From Holothuria scabra (taxonomy: Eukaryota; Echinodermata; Holothuroidea; Aspidochirotida; Holothuriidae), in contig CM074181.1 in assembly GCA_037179385.1 (NCBI GenBank), positions 50,302,394 through 50,366,393 of the forward strand: DNA of 64,000 bases, in the 5' to 3' direction. How positions within the stretch are numbered: position 1 is the first letter of the stretch; each line of letters begins with the position of its first letter. Below are positions 23,148-33,863 of this stretch, in pieces. The notes beneath the pieces were generated by a model. The model made no database searches. It was not told where the DNA came from and was given only the letters and a program-made list of their open reading frames with translations. A program made the position numbers and the translations under genes.

Positions 23148-23277
23148 ATCAAACACAGAAGAAGGCACGATATCCTTGATGATCATATCTTGAGCTGTTC
23201 CTGAACTCCAACAGCAAGTACTTGAAATGTACCGCAGCAACGCCTCTCGGGCTCGATCTTCGTGCAAAGATTGTGGT
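23148..23277 (-). CDS. ssuh2: SSUH2-like exon (AREALL...CCW)
   Basis: A 130-nt exon, phase 2 in and phase 0 out, with acceptor CCTTACAG and donor GAT|GTACGT. It encodes PQSLHEDRAREALLRYISST, then CCWSSGTAQDMIIKDIV and PSSVFD. The AREALL-x-[YF]-[VI]-S-S-x-CC[WY]S pattern is the conserved N-terminal block of SSUH2 proteins. Upstream exons carrying the variable N-terminus are not identified. Confidence 0.88.
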
Positions 23278-25380
23278 CTGTAAGGCAAGTATAGAAAAAT
23301 TAGTTTGCAACGAAATCAAAGATATGTTTTAACAATCATGGTGCCGGTGTTGATGACGAGTGATGACGATGGCACATGCAGTACCGTATGCAGTGGGGCC
23401 TTGGGACATATGGGTGTATAGGTGGCACCAGATTTTATTTAGGGACACCTTATTTCTCAAAAATCTCAAAAAAGGGGGACACCTCTTACATCCCTTCCCA
23501 GGCCAGCATACTGCACCCCCCCCCCCTTCAGAGAGGTCCTGCTTACGTCACTGGACACAGGGGCCAATCGGCCGATTTGGAAGTGGGACTAATCACGTAA
23601 GTCGCCCGAAATGTTCAAGAAAATGAAAGCTCCAGTTCACACTTCGGAATAAGCCTGGGCCGGTGCATAAATGTCCAAAAGCAAAACAAGTTTGTGCATG
23701 GGCCTAGGCTTTAGTAGCCCCTAACCCCGCTTCCACTGTCTTTGAAGAAATGGTGATGATTGTAATAACTGTGACAGTGGTGATAAAAGGAAAGATGCGT
23801 TCCTCGGTACCATAATAGTAGGCCTACTGTGGTTACCTATATAAGGAAATATCATCCAACCTGTCAAGGAAATTACTGAAACCAATAACTATATATCAAA
23901 CATATTAAAAAATATTTCAGACAATATCGTTATTCACCATGATATCAGCTCATTTCATCAAACTGCCTGTGTTACTTGTTAGGATCTACGATTTTGTTGA
24001 TCAGTGGGTGAGAGCCTGGCAAGGGTCGGAAACCTTTCTCGATCGCTTAGTCAACAAAATGCCCCATCAGTGATGCATCGTTTAGAGATAAGTGAGTTCT
24101 GTAATTCGTTTTGTGGCTATACACATGTGCACACCCTCCAAATCGTCGGGATAAACAAACCAATCCCGCACCTACAACATTAACACGTGTTGCAAAATTT
24201 AAGTTTATGAAAATTTGGTAACATCATCCTTTCTTAATGCAACCATAACATAAGGAGGAATCATAAGTGTGGTTCAGGGCAGTGGACTTTATCTAAATTG
24301 CATTTTTGGTGTAAAAATATAAGTAGAGCTGGGTGCCTATTTTCGTTTGGGTTGGCTATTGAGATTAATGCTTGGTGTTGTATGCGAGTACTGCCAGAAA
24401 ATAAGGGAACGTCGTACACAATGTGCTGAGCTCGATTTGAATATCCCACGCTGTGCCCCCACATTACCATGCGCCAAAGAATTACCAACCTGATATACAT
24501 TACGAACATTTGTTGACGCACGAAAATACCGTGGGGCGTTCCGCAGTCAGTTACAATCGTATTTTAATATACTTTTAAAAATAGAAGAAGAGTTTCATTT
24601 CAGGAAAGAGCAGAAAGGATCAGAAATGGGAACGGCAGGACTTCAAAACTAAATGATTTTCGAACATTAAAACTTGATATGTATTAGAGCTTCGTATAAA
24701 ACAACCTGCCGTCGTTTTATTGACGTTGGTAACTTCTACAAACAGTTTCGTTGTATGAATTTGAAAGAATGAAAGTAAAGGCTGTTCGTGGCAGGGAATG
24801 AAGAGGGCGGGATATGAGTGGCGAAAATGCCGTAAAGGAACGAACAGGTGGTACATAGACAGCATCATTGCTACGCAGGACCGGAACTTCAACTAAGACG
24901 TCAATAGCACGCTAACTCATTGGCGGATCTGGGATTCCAAGGGGAGTCTCCAGTGGGTCAGGATCGATCGCTGGGTTAGACATTGCTGATCCATCGACAT
25001 TGAGAGGGCGTTAATGTGACTGTGTGTAAAGTCCAGGTACCCGCTTCTTGTCCCCGGGTGACGTCTAGTGACAAAGCCCACTGGGGTCCCAGGGGCGAGA
25101 TCACGGGAAGCTCTAGCCTTTAAGGTTCTGGGGTCTACTTATGGAAGAAAATTGTGATCAATTTCTGAGAGCCACAAAGCCATCAACTAAGGTGACCATT
25201 CCTTGATGGCAAAAGGGGACAAGCTTATACTCTTGAAGCAGAGCGCCAGAATAATTTAGAGTGTAGCGAACCATAAAGTTTTGGCTTCACAAATCCCTTC
25301 AAATGGCCGGAAGAATCCTTCACTGGTGATGAGAGCTGTATGATTACATGTTGGATTAGATAAGGTTTTACGTCTCAACG
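23278..25380. other. 5' intron or flank of the SSUH2-like gene
   Basis: There is a C-rich tract at 23516-23526 followed by a hAT-like terminus (GCTTACGTCACTG) without a confident partner. No exon is recognised. Confidence 0.4.
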
Positions 25381-25648
25381 TACAGACGAATCCGGACAGA
25401 AAGTGATGGTCTGATTTCAGTCGGCCATAACTGGGGTCTATCACCATTTTAATCTTTCAACAGTCCTTGCTCATCTATATCATGGATGGATGTAACTTAA
25501 ATTGTGTAGTGATTCCTTCAGTTTCACTGAATATGAGGGTTTAAAATTCATGTAGACAGTAAATGAAGACAATTTATAAGGCTAATGGACCCCAGTTATG
25601 GCTGCCTATACAGTCACTAAACACAAGCGCTACGTCGGATTCGTCTTA
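25381..25648 (-). mobile_element. MITE-1 copy 4
   Basis: 268 bp, same orientation as copy 3. It starts TACAGACGAATCCGG and ends CGGATTCGTCTTA. Confidence 0.8.
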
Positions 25649-25649
25649 A

Positions 25650-25800
25650 AACTCCAGGTTTTATACAGTGGCGTCCATAGCCTTTTCTCCAATTGCAAAT
25701 CACTGGATTGTTATGCCTACTACTCCATTGCCTATGCAGAACATCACGCCCATCGTCATAAGGTTCCATTCTTAAAGTATGATTAGAATCGAGAAGCTGC
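25650..25800 (-). repeat. SINE-A body fragment
   Basis: The reverse complement reads GGAACCTTATGACGATGG, then TGATGTTCTGCATAGGCAATG, then CAATTGGAGAAAAGGC, matching the body of the SINE at 16642. The tRNA-like head is missing. Confidence 0.65.
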
Positions 25801-27258
25801 AATCCTGTGTCTGAATATGAAATAATTCTCTCTTGACAATTTTTCTGAGGATATATTCCCTTGGAAAGTTATAAGTTTAGCACTTTTATCGTTATATTAC
25901 ATCATGGTTGAGTTGATTTCCATACTTCACATACAGTAACATGCATTTTGGGCAAAATGCAATTTCAAAAATTGGATATATATCACGTTCCCAAAATGGA
26001 AAATAAACGGTGCAAAATGAATTTATTTCATAATTTTTCTTCGCAGTTAGATTCACTTTTTCTACCATATAGCATAAAAAACAACTTACGGAGACTCATT
26101 TCGCAGTCCTGTTGGTTGGCTATTCCACGCTGTCTGGTGACAAGGTGAAGACTGGTGAAACAAAAGACAGAAAACGGATGGAGTTAATATTATTTTTTCT
26201 TCTTGTTGTTTTTTGTAAAGTAATGTTGTACTGTTACTTCTTTAATAAACTAAAACTCATGATCAATGTTGCCGGGTGTAATGATTAACTAAGACCCTAT
26301 ATCGTAGGCGCATATGAAGCTGGGTAAGCTGGAAGAATGGTGTGGGTTGGTCAGGGCGTTTGATCAATTCGATCAAATCCACCAACTTATTGAACTGGCT
26401 TTGAATTTTCTTTCCATATTCCTTGGCCATAGTCTTTTGAAGTTGTGTTGACCACTCGAGAGACCCTTGGCTCTAGTACTAGAAAAAAAAATAGTTTTTC
26501 ACTTGCATGCCAAACTTCTTGGCAATTCATGAACAAAATAAGGCCGTGGCCTGCTAGATCCGGGGGAGAGGGGGCTATTGTCCCACAGAGAGTTTTCAAA
26601 ACACAAATATACCACGTGCTAAATGATGGTGGCGATCTACGTTGGCAGTGTCTGTCATGAACTACTCTCCTCGGCTACGGCCGTGAATAACTAAGTCTTG
26701 TAGATCGTCTAAATATGTAGGCCTAGCTATGGAGACATTTTTCAACATAACTATAGAGTTCTTTCACTGACGTCACAAGCCCCGCCTATTTTGACTAGCA
26801 AAAAATTGTGTAGTACGCTAGCTAGTGTACTTAGCTGAGAAGCAGCTGACGATCCCGTGACTGTTGCACCTAAAACTGTTGATCTTAGCCACGATAGTAG
26901 GTGTGACTCACCAATTGTGACTTCATGCGAAAGCACTATAAAGAATGTTTTCACGTGACGACATATTTGATTAGCCACGTCCACTCCCGGACAAAAAATC
27001 AACAGGTAACACTTCCGTCGTCAGCTCCTACTCAACTATCTATACGATCGTGACTACACTACTGCTGTTTAATTGTTCTAGCAAGTGTATGAAAGAGTTG
27101 GTCACGCTAAGGAGTTTCCCTACACTCCGAAGGCTGCTCGAATTTTTCAAGGTCCCTGCTCGACATTCACTTCTTGCGGCAGTGAGTTGGGTATGTGTCA
27201 AGTAGAGAAGTGGATTATGGTACTAAAGGCTAGGTATCACCATGGAAGTACTTCTCAC
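25801..27258. other. Non-coding stretch
   Basis: No gene is recognised. The stretch 26750-27030 is less AT-rich and contains GACGTCAC and CACGTGAC motifs, but no exon is evident. Confidence 0.4.
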
Positions 27259-27290
27259 CATGGAAGTACTACCGATGTAGTACTTCCATG
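27259..27290. repeat. Perfect 13-bp hairpin
   Basis: CATGGAAGTACTA and TAGTACTTCCATG flank a 6-nt loop (CCGATG). A direct copy of CATGGAAGTACT lies just upstream at 27241. Confidence 0.9.
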
Positions 27291-27370
27291 CTCTCCCGTA
27301 CCACGCGATACTCTGAATGTCGTCTCATGTACCCAGTGCTTACGGCAAGCCGTTTAAGCATTTACCTCGC

Positions 27371-27470
27371 AATTCCACTGAAGTGAAATACATTTCACTT
27401 AAGTGAAAAGCATTCCACTTAAGTGTAATGCATTTCACTTAAGTGGAATGCATTCAACTTAAAAGGAATG
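27371..27470. repeat. Tandem array of 20-bp palindromic units
   Basis: Five 20-bp units. The consensus CATTCCACTTAAGTGGAATG is itself a perfect palindrome. The three central units are closest to consensus, the outer two are diverged. Confidence 0.9.
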
Positions 27471-28279
27471 TAATTCCACAAGACAAGGGGAAGAGATAAT
27501 CTGATAAAACCTTTCACACGAACAGTTCGCTCAAGTGAGAAGTTATGGTGTGCACCTGTGAAATTCCGTTGACACTAAATTACAAAGTTCTCCATTACTT
27601 TTTTAAGAAGTATTTCAAAAACATACGTTTGCTTCACATAATTCTTAATCTGTATGATGAGCCTTAAATTGCTTACGATCCATTGTTGCACTTTCTTTAT
27701 GCGTACATATCTGCATAATGTTTGACTTTATTATTTTCTTCCTTTGATACGTAAGCCACCTATTTGTTTGCACTTCATTTTGTATAAACAAGTATATGAT
27801 TGTATTGCAATTGTAAAAATAAGCGAAACGAAACGAAAACAAGACCGAAACTTTTATTGCCTATTGTATGCATTTGTAACGTCTTGTCTTGACTATGGAA
27901 ACAGTTTTCTAATGAGATTATTTGAAATTATGAAGAAATATGATCATATTACCTCCATTGTTTCATCTGAACACTGACTCACAGTTGATAAAACAATGAG
28001 TGTTAATAGTCTACAAGTTCTTAAATACTCAAGAACCGAAATATCTCAATGACATGCTATATTTTGTTTCTTTTTAAACTGGATCAATGTGTGGAAAGGT
28101 CCTGATTCCATGCAATCGTATTTTGGAGGTTGTACAAATTTTTGCAGGAGAGTGCCGAAAGCACTCAAGACTTAGGCCATACAGTCACGTCCTGAAACTC
28201 TTTTTTCAATGGCCTGTACAGTCCACTGTACACCACACAAAACATTGAAATAATAACATACATTGGAATGTGAATCTAA
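27471..28279. other. Non-coding stretch
   Basis: Nothing recognisable. Confidence 0.45.
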
Positions 28280-29490
28280 AGGCATACGTGAGCGGAACAT
28301 TTTAGCCGGCAGAAGATGTTTTGCCAGAAAATGTAATTCTGTTCCAAAGACATTCTAAGCGGAGCCCCACCATTGATAGGAGAGGAGGGTACAGAAAATT
28401 GTTCAAATTCGTACCCCTCGGAGATTCGAAAATGGCATTTGTCATGCTTATAAGGGGATCTAAGCAAGTATATATTGTGAGTTTTCAAAAACAGATAATT
28501 AAACGTTCACCTCAAACTAAGATTCAGCCATGAAAAATTGGAACCATCAGACAGCCGGAAATATCACGTACAGGCTTTGAGTGGGAATCAGCAAAAATTG
28601 GTCAGAAATTACAAGATAAATTATACCACAACCATTGCATGAAATCATCTTGTATATTTTCGGAGAAAACTCTAGAACCGAATTGAAGACATGCTAAATG
28701 TATTCTACTCTATTGCGACTCTTGGCTACATTCAATGTACATTGAGCTGGTGAAATTGTGAGACGGCCCGAACTTCCGACTATAAATAATTTTACTTCTA
28801 TCAGTAACACCTTTTGAAAAAGGGTCACGTTACAGGGTCGGTTGAAAATAAATTTTCATACAGACTTATGGACAGACATTTTCACTCTGCATCATTGTGC
28901 TACTGAAAAACATTACCCGATTTTCATAACCATTGCCCGAATTCGGTTGTAGGGGCAGGACAGATGACAAACTATTCGACACTGCACCTGAACACTCTCC
29001 CATCTGTCTGTAAATAGATTTAGCAATTGGAAACTTCCCAGTATTATTTCAACCGTCGCCCGAATATTTACCATTTCGGGCATTTTTTTTTTCTTTTCTA
29101 AAAGACTACAGTATAATGGGGATATAATGGGGATGAGGAAAACACTTTTCACAAGCTTCCCGAATGTGTCGCAAATCTTCGTTATCATTTTTATTTTCGA
29201 TGAAAATTTTACTTTGAGCAAAGCGTTTTCTGTTATGGGGGCAAAGACTTGGAAGTGTTAAAATAAATGGCCATTCTGGGCATTGTGTTTCACAAGATTA
29301 AAAAGCAGGCTTCCCAAACGTGTGGCATTTTTTTTACCTCTCTGATTTTTCGTTTTACCCTACGATATTTTTCTATTTTCGGGCAAATGCTTGAAAGAAT
29401 TTGGATATTTGATCATTTTGGGCATTGTATTGTAGAAGAATGCAGCCGCGTTTTTTCATTCTATATTTCGCCTAAATCCCAATTTATAGA
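28280..29490 (+). repeat. Dispersed repeat R1, copy b
   Basis: The longest copy. It shares with copy c the block GACACTGCACCTGAACAC, CATTTCG.GCA elements and a GCTT.CCGAATGTGTCGCAAA block, and with copy a the CACGTTACAGGG region. It runs up to the first TA array. Confidence 0.55.
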
Positions 29491-29491
29491 A

Positions 29492-29492
<1 letters not shown>

Positions 29493-29545
<53 letters not shown>

Positions 29546-29554
29546 GTATGTATG

Positions 29555-29596
<42 letters not shown>
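29493..29596. repeat. (TA)n array 1
   Basis: TA dinucleotides with a central TATGTATGTATG interruption. The long Tyr/Ile-only frames across this and the other TA arrays are not genes. Confidence 0.95.
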
Positions 29597-29600
<4 letters not shown>

Positions 29601-29610
29601 ACCGTAACAT

Positions 29611-29668
29611 AGCTTTACAGAACTGTTTCGTAAGGGCCAATAATGTAGGTCCTCACTCCTCAGAAGCC
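29611..29668 (-). ncRNA. Minimal hammerhead ribozyme
   Basis: Reading 5'-3' on the minus strand: stem I GGCUU/AAGCU, core CUGAGGA, stem II GUGAGG/CCUUAC (6 pairs with one G-U) around a 15-nt loop, core GAA, then a very short stem III ACAG-UU-CUGU, then A at the cleavage position. This is the type-I arrangement with the tiny stem III known from Penelope-like retroelements. Expected self-cleavage is between 29616 and 29615. It lies between two TA arrays, on the same strand as the PLE1 open frame and downstream of it. Canonical ribozymes more often have U at position 7; G is allowed. Confidence 0.75.
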
Positions 29669-29675
29669 TGGAGTA

Positions 29676-29679
<4 letters not shown>

Positions 29680-29738
<59 letters not shown>

Positions 29739-29745
29739 TATATAG

Positions 29746-29808
<63 letters not shown>

Positions 29809-29824
29809 AATATATATGTATATA
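29680..29824. repeat. (TA)n array 2
   Basis: TA array with sparse TG, GA and AA interruptions, between the hammerhead island and the PLE1 3' untranslated region. Confidence 0.95.
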
Positions 29825-29940
29825 TAGACATAATAGATTGCGTGTGTTGGAAAAGTAAACAGATGCAATAGAAAAACGAAATAAAAAATGATACTTTCAT
29901 TTCCAACTAGAATTTATCGATGAAGAATACGTACAAAATA

Positions 29941-29971
29941 TTTCGAGCGTGACACCACTGCTCTTCCTCAG
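29941..29971 (-). ncRNA. Hammerhead-like hairpin in the PLE1 3' UTR
   Basis: On the minus strand, about 25 nt after the PLE1 stop codon, CUGAGGA is followed by A, a 4-bp stem GAGC/GCUC with an 11-nt loop, and GAAA. It resembles the core and stem II of a hammerhead. However, there is an extra A before stem II and I cannot draw a matching stem I. PLE2 has the same module at the same place. Confidence 0.4.
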
Positions 29972-29996
29972 TTGAAAACACAAAATGGTAAAAACC

Positions 29997-31553
29997 TTAC
30001 ACAGTGCTAGGAGTAACCCTCGCTTGGTTGCTCATGAAAGAGAGGTCCCTGTTAAGCCCGGTTTTAAGGGTATTGAGTCGAAGGATAGACTTAACCTCTT
30101 GCTTGATCCTTTCCTCGGTATTCTTAAAAAAGCCGTAGAGAATAATGCATTTTAGGTCTGTTATCTGGTGGTTTGGAAGGTTAAAATGTTCGGCAACTGG
30201 AAAACCTGGAATATTAGAGCGTATGCTGTGTTTATGGTTATTGAACCGTAGTCTAAACTTAGTACCTGTTTCACCGATGTACGTGGCCCTTGGACATTTG
30301 GCACAATACAAGAGATAAATTACATTGTCCGAATCGCAATTGAAACGACCAGGCCTCAAGATGATTTTTGAGGCCTGGTGGAGGTACGAAGGTGAAGGGT
30401 CAAGGTGCTTGCAAACCAGACATCTAGATTTATTACATGGTATATTGCCACTATTGGGTTGAGAATCTGTGGAAGGGAGGGAGGTACGAACCAAAAGGGA
30501 TTTGATGTTACGTGGCTGGCGATACGCGAATACTGGAGGTCCATCAAAAATACTTAATAGCTCGGGGTCAGAGGAAATAATGCTCCATGAGAGTTTGACC
30601 TCACGTAAAAGTGACGCGACAGCTGGGTGATAGTTGACTACAAGGGGTATACGGCTGGGACCTGCCTTCTCCCGGTATGACAGCAGGCTGCTTCTTTTCA
30701 GGGAAAGTACCCGTTTAAAGTGTTGATTCAATAAAGGGTAAGGGTAACCCCTATGGAGGAAACATCTAAGGAGTTCGGTGGCCTTACGAATAAATAAATC
30801 GTCCCCTGAGCAGATACGGCGATACCTTAACAATTGACTGTATACAATTGACTCCTTAATATGACGAGGATGAAAACTGTTAAAGTGGAGATAGGTGTGA
30901 CGATCTGTGGGTTTAGAATACACAGATGTTTCCAAATTACCATTGTCAATCATGACCAGTATATCGAGAAATGGTATTTCTTTAGATGAGTGCTCCATAG
31001 TAAACTTAATGGAATCATGAAAATTGTTAACCAACAGGAAGAACCGATCAAGTTCTTGTTTCCCGTGTTCCCATAACATAAAAATGTCGTCTATATACCT
31101 TACATAAAAAGACATCTTATACTGAGACTTCTCTAGTATATCCTGTTCAAGGAAATGCATGAATATGTTGGCGTACGAGGGTGCCATTCTTGTGCCCATA
31201 GCAGTACCCTTAGTTTGTAAGTAGTGACGATCATTAAATATGAAATTATTATGAGCAAGAATGAACTTAATTAACTTGGAAATCTCAGCATGTTGAGTTA
31301 CACCATTAAGGTCCATCATCTTACTACAAGCTAGAATACCCTCTCTATGGGGGATATTTGTATACAGAGCAGAAACATCCAAGGTCACCAAAATGGTGTC
31401 ATTAGCAAAAGGTGGGAGATTACAAAGCTTATTGAGAAAATGGGTACTGTCCTGAATGTAGCTGGGAATGAGGGAGAGTAGAGGGTGTAGATGAAAATCT
31501 ACATAGGCAGAAATGTACTCAGTTAGTGTGCCTATGCCTGACACAATAGGCAA
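29997..31553 (-). CDS. Penelope-like reverse transcriptase/GIY-YIG endonuclease
   Basis: A 518-codon open frame without stops. Reverse transcriptase motifs: A at residues 58-68 (LDVSALYTNIP), B at 114-129 (TKGTAMGTRMAPSYAN), C at 153-156 (YIDD). A CxxxxCxxC group at 372-381 precedes a C-terminal GIY-YIG domain at about 411-485 (IYLLYC, then TYIGETG, an R-x-x-x-H helix and a Glu near 480). This order, RT then GIY-YIG, defines Penelope-like elements, which use target-primed reverse transcription. Intact elements have roughly 200 or more residues before motif A, so this copy is 5'-truncated. The Met chosen by the open frame is arbitrary. Confidence 0.92.
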   Translation of the reverse strand: MPIVSGIGTLTEYISAYVDFHLHPLLSLIPSYIQDSTHFLNKLCNLPPFANDTILVTLDVSALYTNIPHREGILACSKMMDLNGVTQHAEISKLIKFILAHNNFIFNDRHYLQTKGTAMGTRMAPSYANIFMHFLEQDILEKSQYKMSFYVRYIDDIFMLWEHGKQELDRFFLLVNNFHDSIKFTMEHSSKEIPFLDILVMIDNGNLETSVYSKPTDRHTYLHFNSFHPRHIKESIVYSQLLRYRRICSGDDLFIRKATELLRCFLHRGYPYPLLNQHFKRVLSLKRSSLLSYREKAGPSRIPLVVNYHPAVASLLREVKLSWSIISSDPELLSIFDGPPVFAYRQPRNIKSLLVRTSLPSTDSQPNSGNIPCNKSRCLVCKHLDPSPSYLHQASKIILRPGRFNCDSDNVIYLLYCAKCPRATYIGETGTKFRLRFNNHKHSIRSNIPGFPVAEHFNLPNHQITDLKCIILYGFFKNTEERIKQEVKSILRLNTLKTGLNRDLSFMSNQARVTPSTV

Positions 31554-31602
31554 TATATATATATATATATATCTGTATGTATATATACCACTATATATAT
31601 AC
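31554..31602. repeat. Short TA array with CCACTATATATATA repeats
   Basis: This marks the truncated 5' edge of PLE1 and the left edge of the next MITE-like unit. Confidence 0.8.
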
Positions 31603-31953
31603 CACTAGATTGAACATTTGGAGGAAATTTGTATATCTTGATACGTTTAGGCGGAATGAAAAACAATAAAATACATAACTGTATATTTCGCCTTTAAGGA
31701 AAACATATACATGTCCGTAAATTGAATTGTCCATTAGCTGTACGTGTTAACAGATAGGCGTTCGTAATTTGGTCAACATTGAAGTAATTAGGCATTTTAC
31801 GTACGTCCATGTGAATTTTACTATACACTAACGTATTCTCGTTAAAACAGTGAGTGAAAACGAAAAGGGGAACGCAAATTTTTCCCCTGAGAGTAATTTC
31901 CCCCAAACGTTGATATTTTGCCCAAAAAATTTCCCTTATTCCACAATTAGGTG
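31603..31953. mobile_element. MITE-5 copy a, within TA arrays
   Basis: About 350 bp, with diverged terminal inverted repeats (CACTAGATTG...GGAGGAAA against TTTCCC...CAATTAGGTG). It aligns with copy b at 32151 through CGTGTTAACAG.TAGG, TGAAGTAATT and the C-rich end. No coding. Confidence 0.55.
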
Positions 31954-32015
31954 TATTTATATATATATGTAAACTGAAGAAATGGGGGGATGCGGACACT
32001 TCTCTCTCACTCTCT

Positions 32016-32506
<491 letters not shown>

Positions 32507-32980
32507 AACAAGAAAAAAATACATATATATATATGTATGTATATATGAAATACAGGTGTCTCGTGCGGTGTGTTCTTTATTTTATTACAAGTTGTGTGAT
32601 AAAGATATAGCAAAATGTACACTATCAGAGGTTAAAGGGCATCATCAATAGTTACTGGTATTTTTGTTAAATTTTTGTATGCCTACATATGGAAATATAG
32701 TAAATAAACTAGATATAACTTTTTGTAGGATCATCCGCATTGTCCCACAAGTGCATAATAAAGTGTTTTATATATATATATATATATATTAAATATATAT
32801 ATATATATATATATCACGAATAAGAAAGTTCAACATACCCAAACAATAAGCTCTCCGCAAAAGGATCCAAAAATTAGGATGCGATGGTGTTTCTCTCATA
32901 ATGTAAAGAAAGTATAAACAAAAAATACAAATAGCAAGAAACATAACTTTTGCAGCTCCGCTTGATAATGTTTCAAAACG
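32507..32980. other. Non-coding stretch with a short TA array
   Basis: A TA array of about 45 bp at 32769-32812, interrupted by TTAAA, precedes the PLE2 3' region. Confidence 0.6.
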
Positions 32981-33003
32981 TTTCGGTCTTCGACCTTCCT
33001 CAG
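32981..33003 (-). ncRNA. Hammerhead-like hairpin in the PLE2 3' UTR
   Basis: On the minus strand, about 58 nt after the PLE2 stop: CUGAGGA, A, stem GGUC/GACC with a 3-nt loop, GAAA. It has the same layout as the module after PLE1, with a compensated, different stem sequence. A short inverted GUUU/AAAC follows, as a stem III would. Confidence 0.4.
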
Positions 33004-33061
33004 GTGAATCTAACAGCTACAACAATAGACACTTAAAATTACTTGTACCATACCAAACCGT

Positions 33062-33863
33062 CTAAGGGGCAAAATTTATACGCTTTCTGGAAGCAAGCTC
33101 ATTTCTTTTGTTAAGGCCGTAAGGGTATATTGTGCGTAATTGAGCAGTCCAGTAGATTTCACGGATGAGTGGTTTTTTGTTGGTTCCCATGGTATCAGTG
33201 ATGCTTTCAGTGGGAAGGAAGGCAAAATCGGTCAATTGATGGGGACTTTGATTGTAATGGGTAGCAACAACGCAAGTTTGCTTATTAGTTAGCATGTGAG
33301 ATTTATGGTTACGGAATCTTACCTCAAATTGGGTAGAGGTAGAACCAACATATTGAACATTACATCTCGTACAAGTTAACAAATAAATAGAATTTTGGAA
33401 ATACAAGAGATGTGCTGCTTAATTGAACAAGTACGCCCGGTGGCGGTGCAGAAAAAAGTGCGAGAACTTGAAGAATAGTTTTGACAAAGGTCACACCTCT
33501 TTCTGCAAGTAAAAAAGCCAGGGGAGGGAAGATTAGCCGAAGAACCACCAGTCTTGAATTTGAAGGGCACAACTACTTCTTTTAAGTTTTTAGTTCTTCT
33601 ATACGCTGGTAGAATGGAATCATCTGGGGAAAGGGTGGGATGGGTAGAGAGCAACTTTCTCCGAAGTATTTTGGAAATATTGGGGAGAATGGGGTTAAAA
33701 TCTAGCACGAGGGGATAAACCTTTCTGGTGGTTTTGTGTTTTGGTTTGAGTAGATTGTCTTGAGTTAGATAAGTAGCACGACGAAATTGTTTGTCGATAA
33801 GTTTAGGGTTATAATTTTGACATAAGAGGTAATGTTTATACTCTTTACATCTCTCGGTAACTT
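33062..33863 (-). pseudogene. Penelope-like element PLE2, 3' segment
   Basis: Minus-strand coding begins TERCKEYKHYLLCQNY, continues through LVLDFNPILPNISKIL and the cysteine group CRKRCDLCQNY. After a one-base frameshift near 33376-33406 it continues through a GIY-YIG domain (IYLLTC, VQYVGSTS, R..NHKSH) to a stop at 33062. It therefore holds the RT C-terminus, linker and endonuclease. The frameshift means it cannot make the protein. It is joined head-on at 33864 to an inverted upstream part of the same element type. Confidence 0.85.

Larger units (their letters stand above)
2793..23277 (-). other. ssuh2: SSUH2-like gene, internal portion (7 exons)
   Basis: Exons in transcript order are 23148-23277, 19788-19848, 17772-17878, 13751-13813, 12830-12936, 6777-6879 and 2793-2894. 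The intron phases 0, 1, 0, 0, 2, 0 agree at every junction. The reconstructed part, about 224 residues, has the SSUH2 order: an AREALL...CCW helix region, YKLETFTESR, an NPWEIRV block, four CxxC-type zinc repeats, a GIPDKLISKAQG segment and a VNPI segment. SSUH2 is named after nematode ssu-2; its molecular role is poorly defined, but the cysteine repeats resemble the DnaJ zinc-binding domain. The hydrophobic strand usually found just after the last zinc repeat is missing, so a small exon may lie undetected between 12830 and 6879. The 5' exons are also unplaced. Introns are 0.8-6 kb and full of transposons. Confidence 0.85.
29825..31553 (-). mobile_element. Penelope-like element PLE1, 5'-truncated
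   Basis: It comprises the open frame at 29997-31553 and about 170 nt of 3' untranslated sequence. Both ends meet TA arrays. The amino-terminal region expected before the reverse transcriptase is missing. Confidence 0.85.

Noticed and set aside
23384..23538. Third hAT-like MITE with target duplication
   Set aside because: The right end is good, but candidate left ends give at most 6 of 8 matching flank bases and a poor terminus.
27371..27470. CRISPR-like array of 20-bp repeats
   Set aside because: The units are contiguous without spacers, palindromic, and the DNA is eukaryotic.
29267..29809. Open frames of 60-220 codons made of Tyr-Ile or Ile-Tyr repeats (also at 31694-32308 and 36367-37032)
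   Set aside because: They are translations of TA microsatellites; TA repeats lack stops in most frames and code for no plausible protein.
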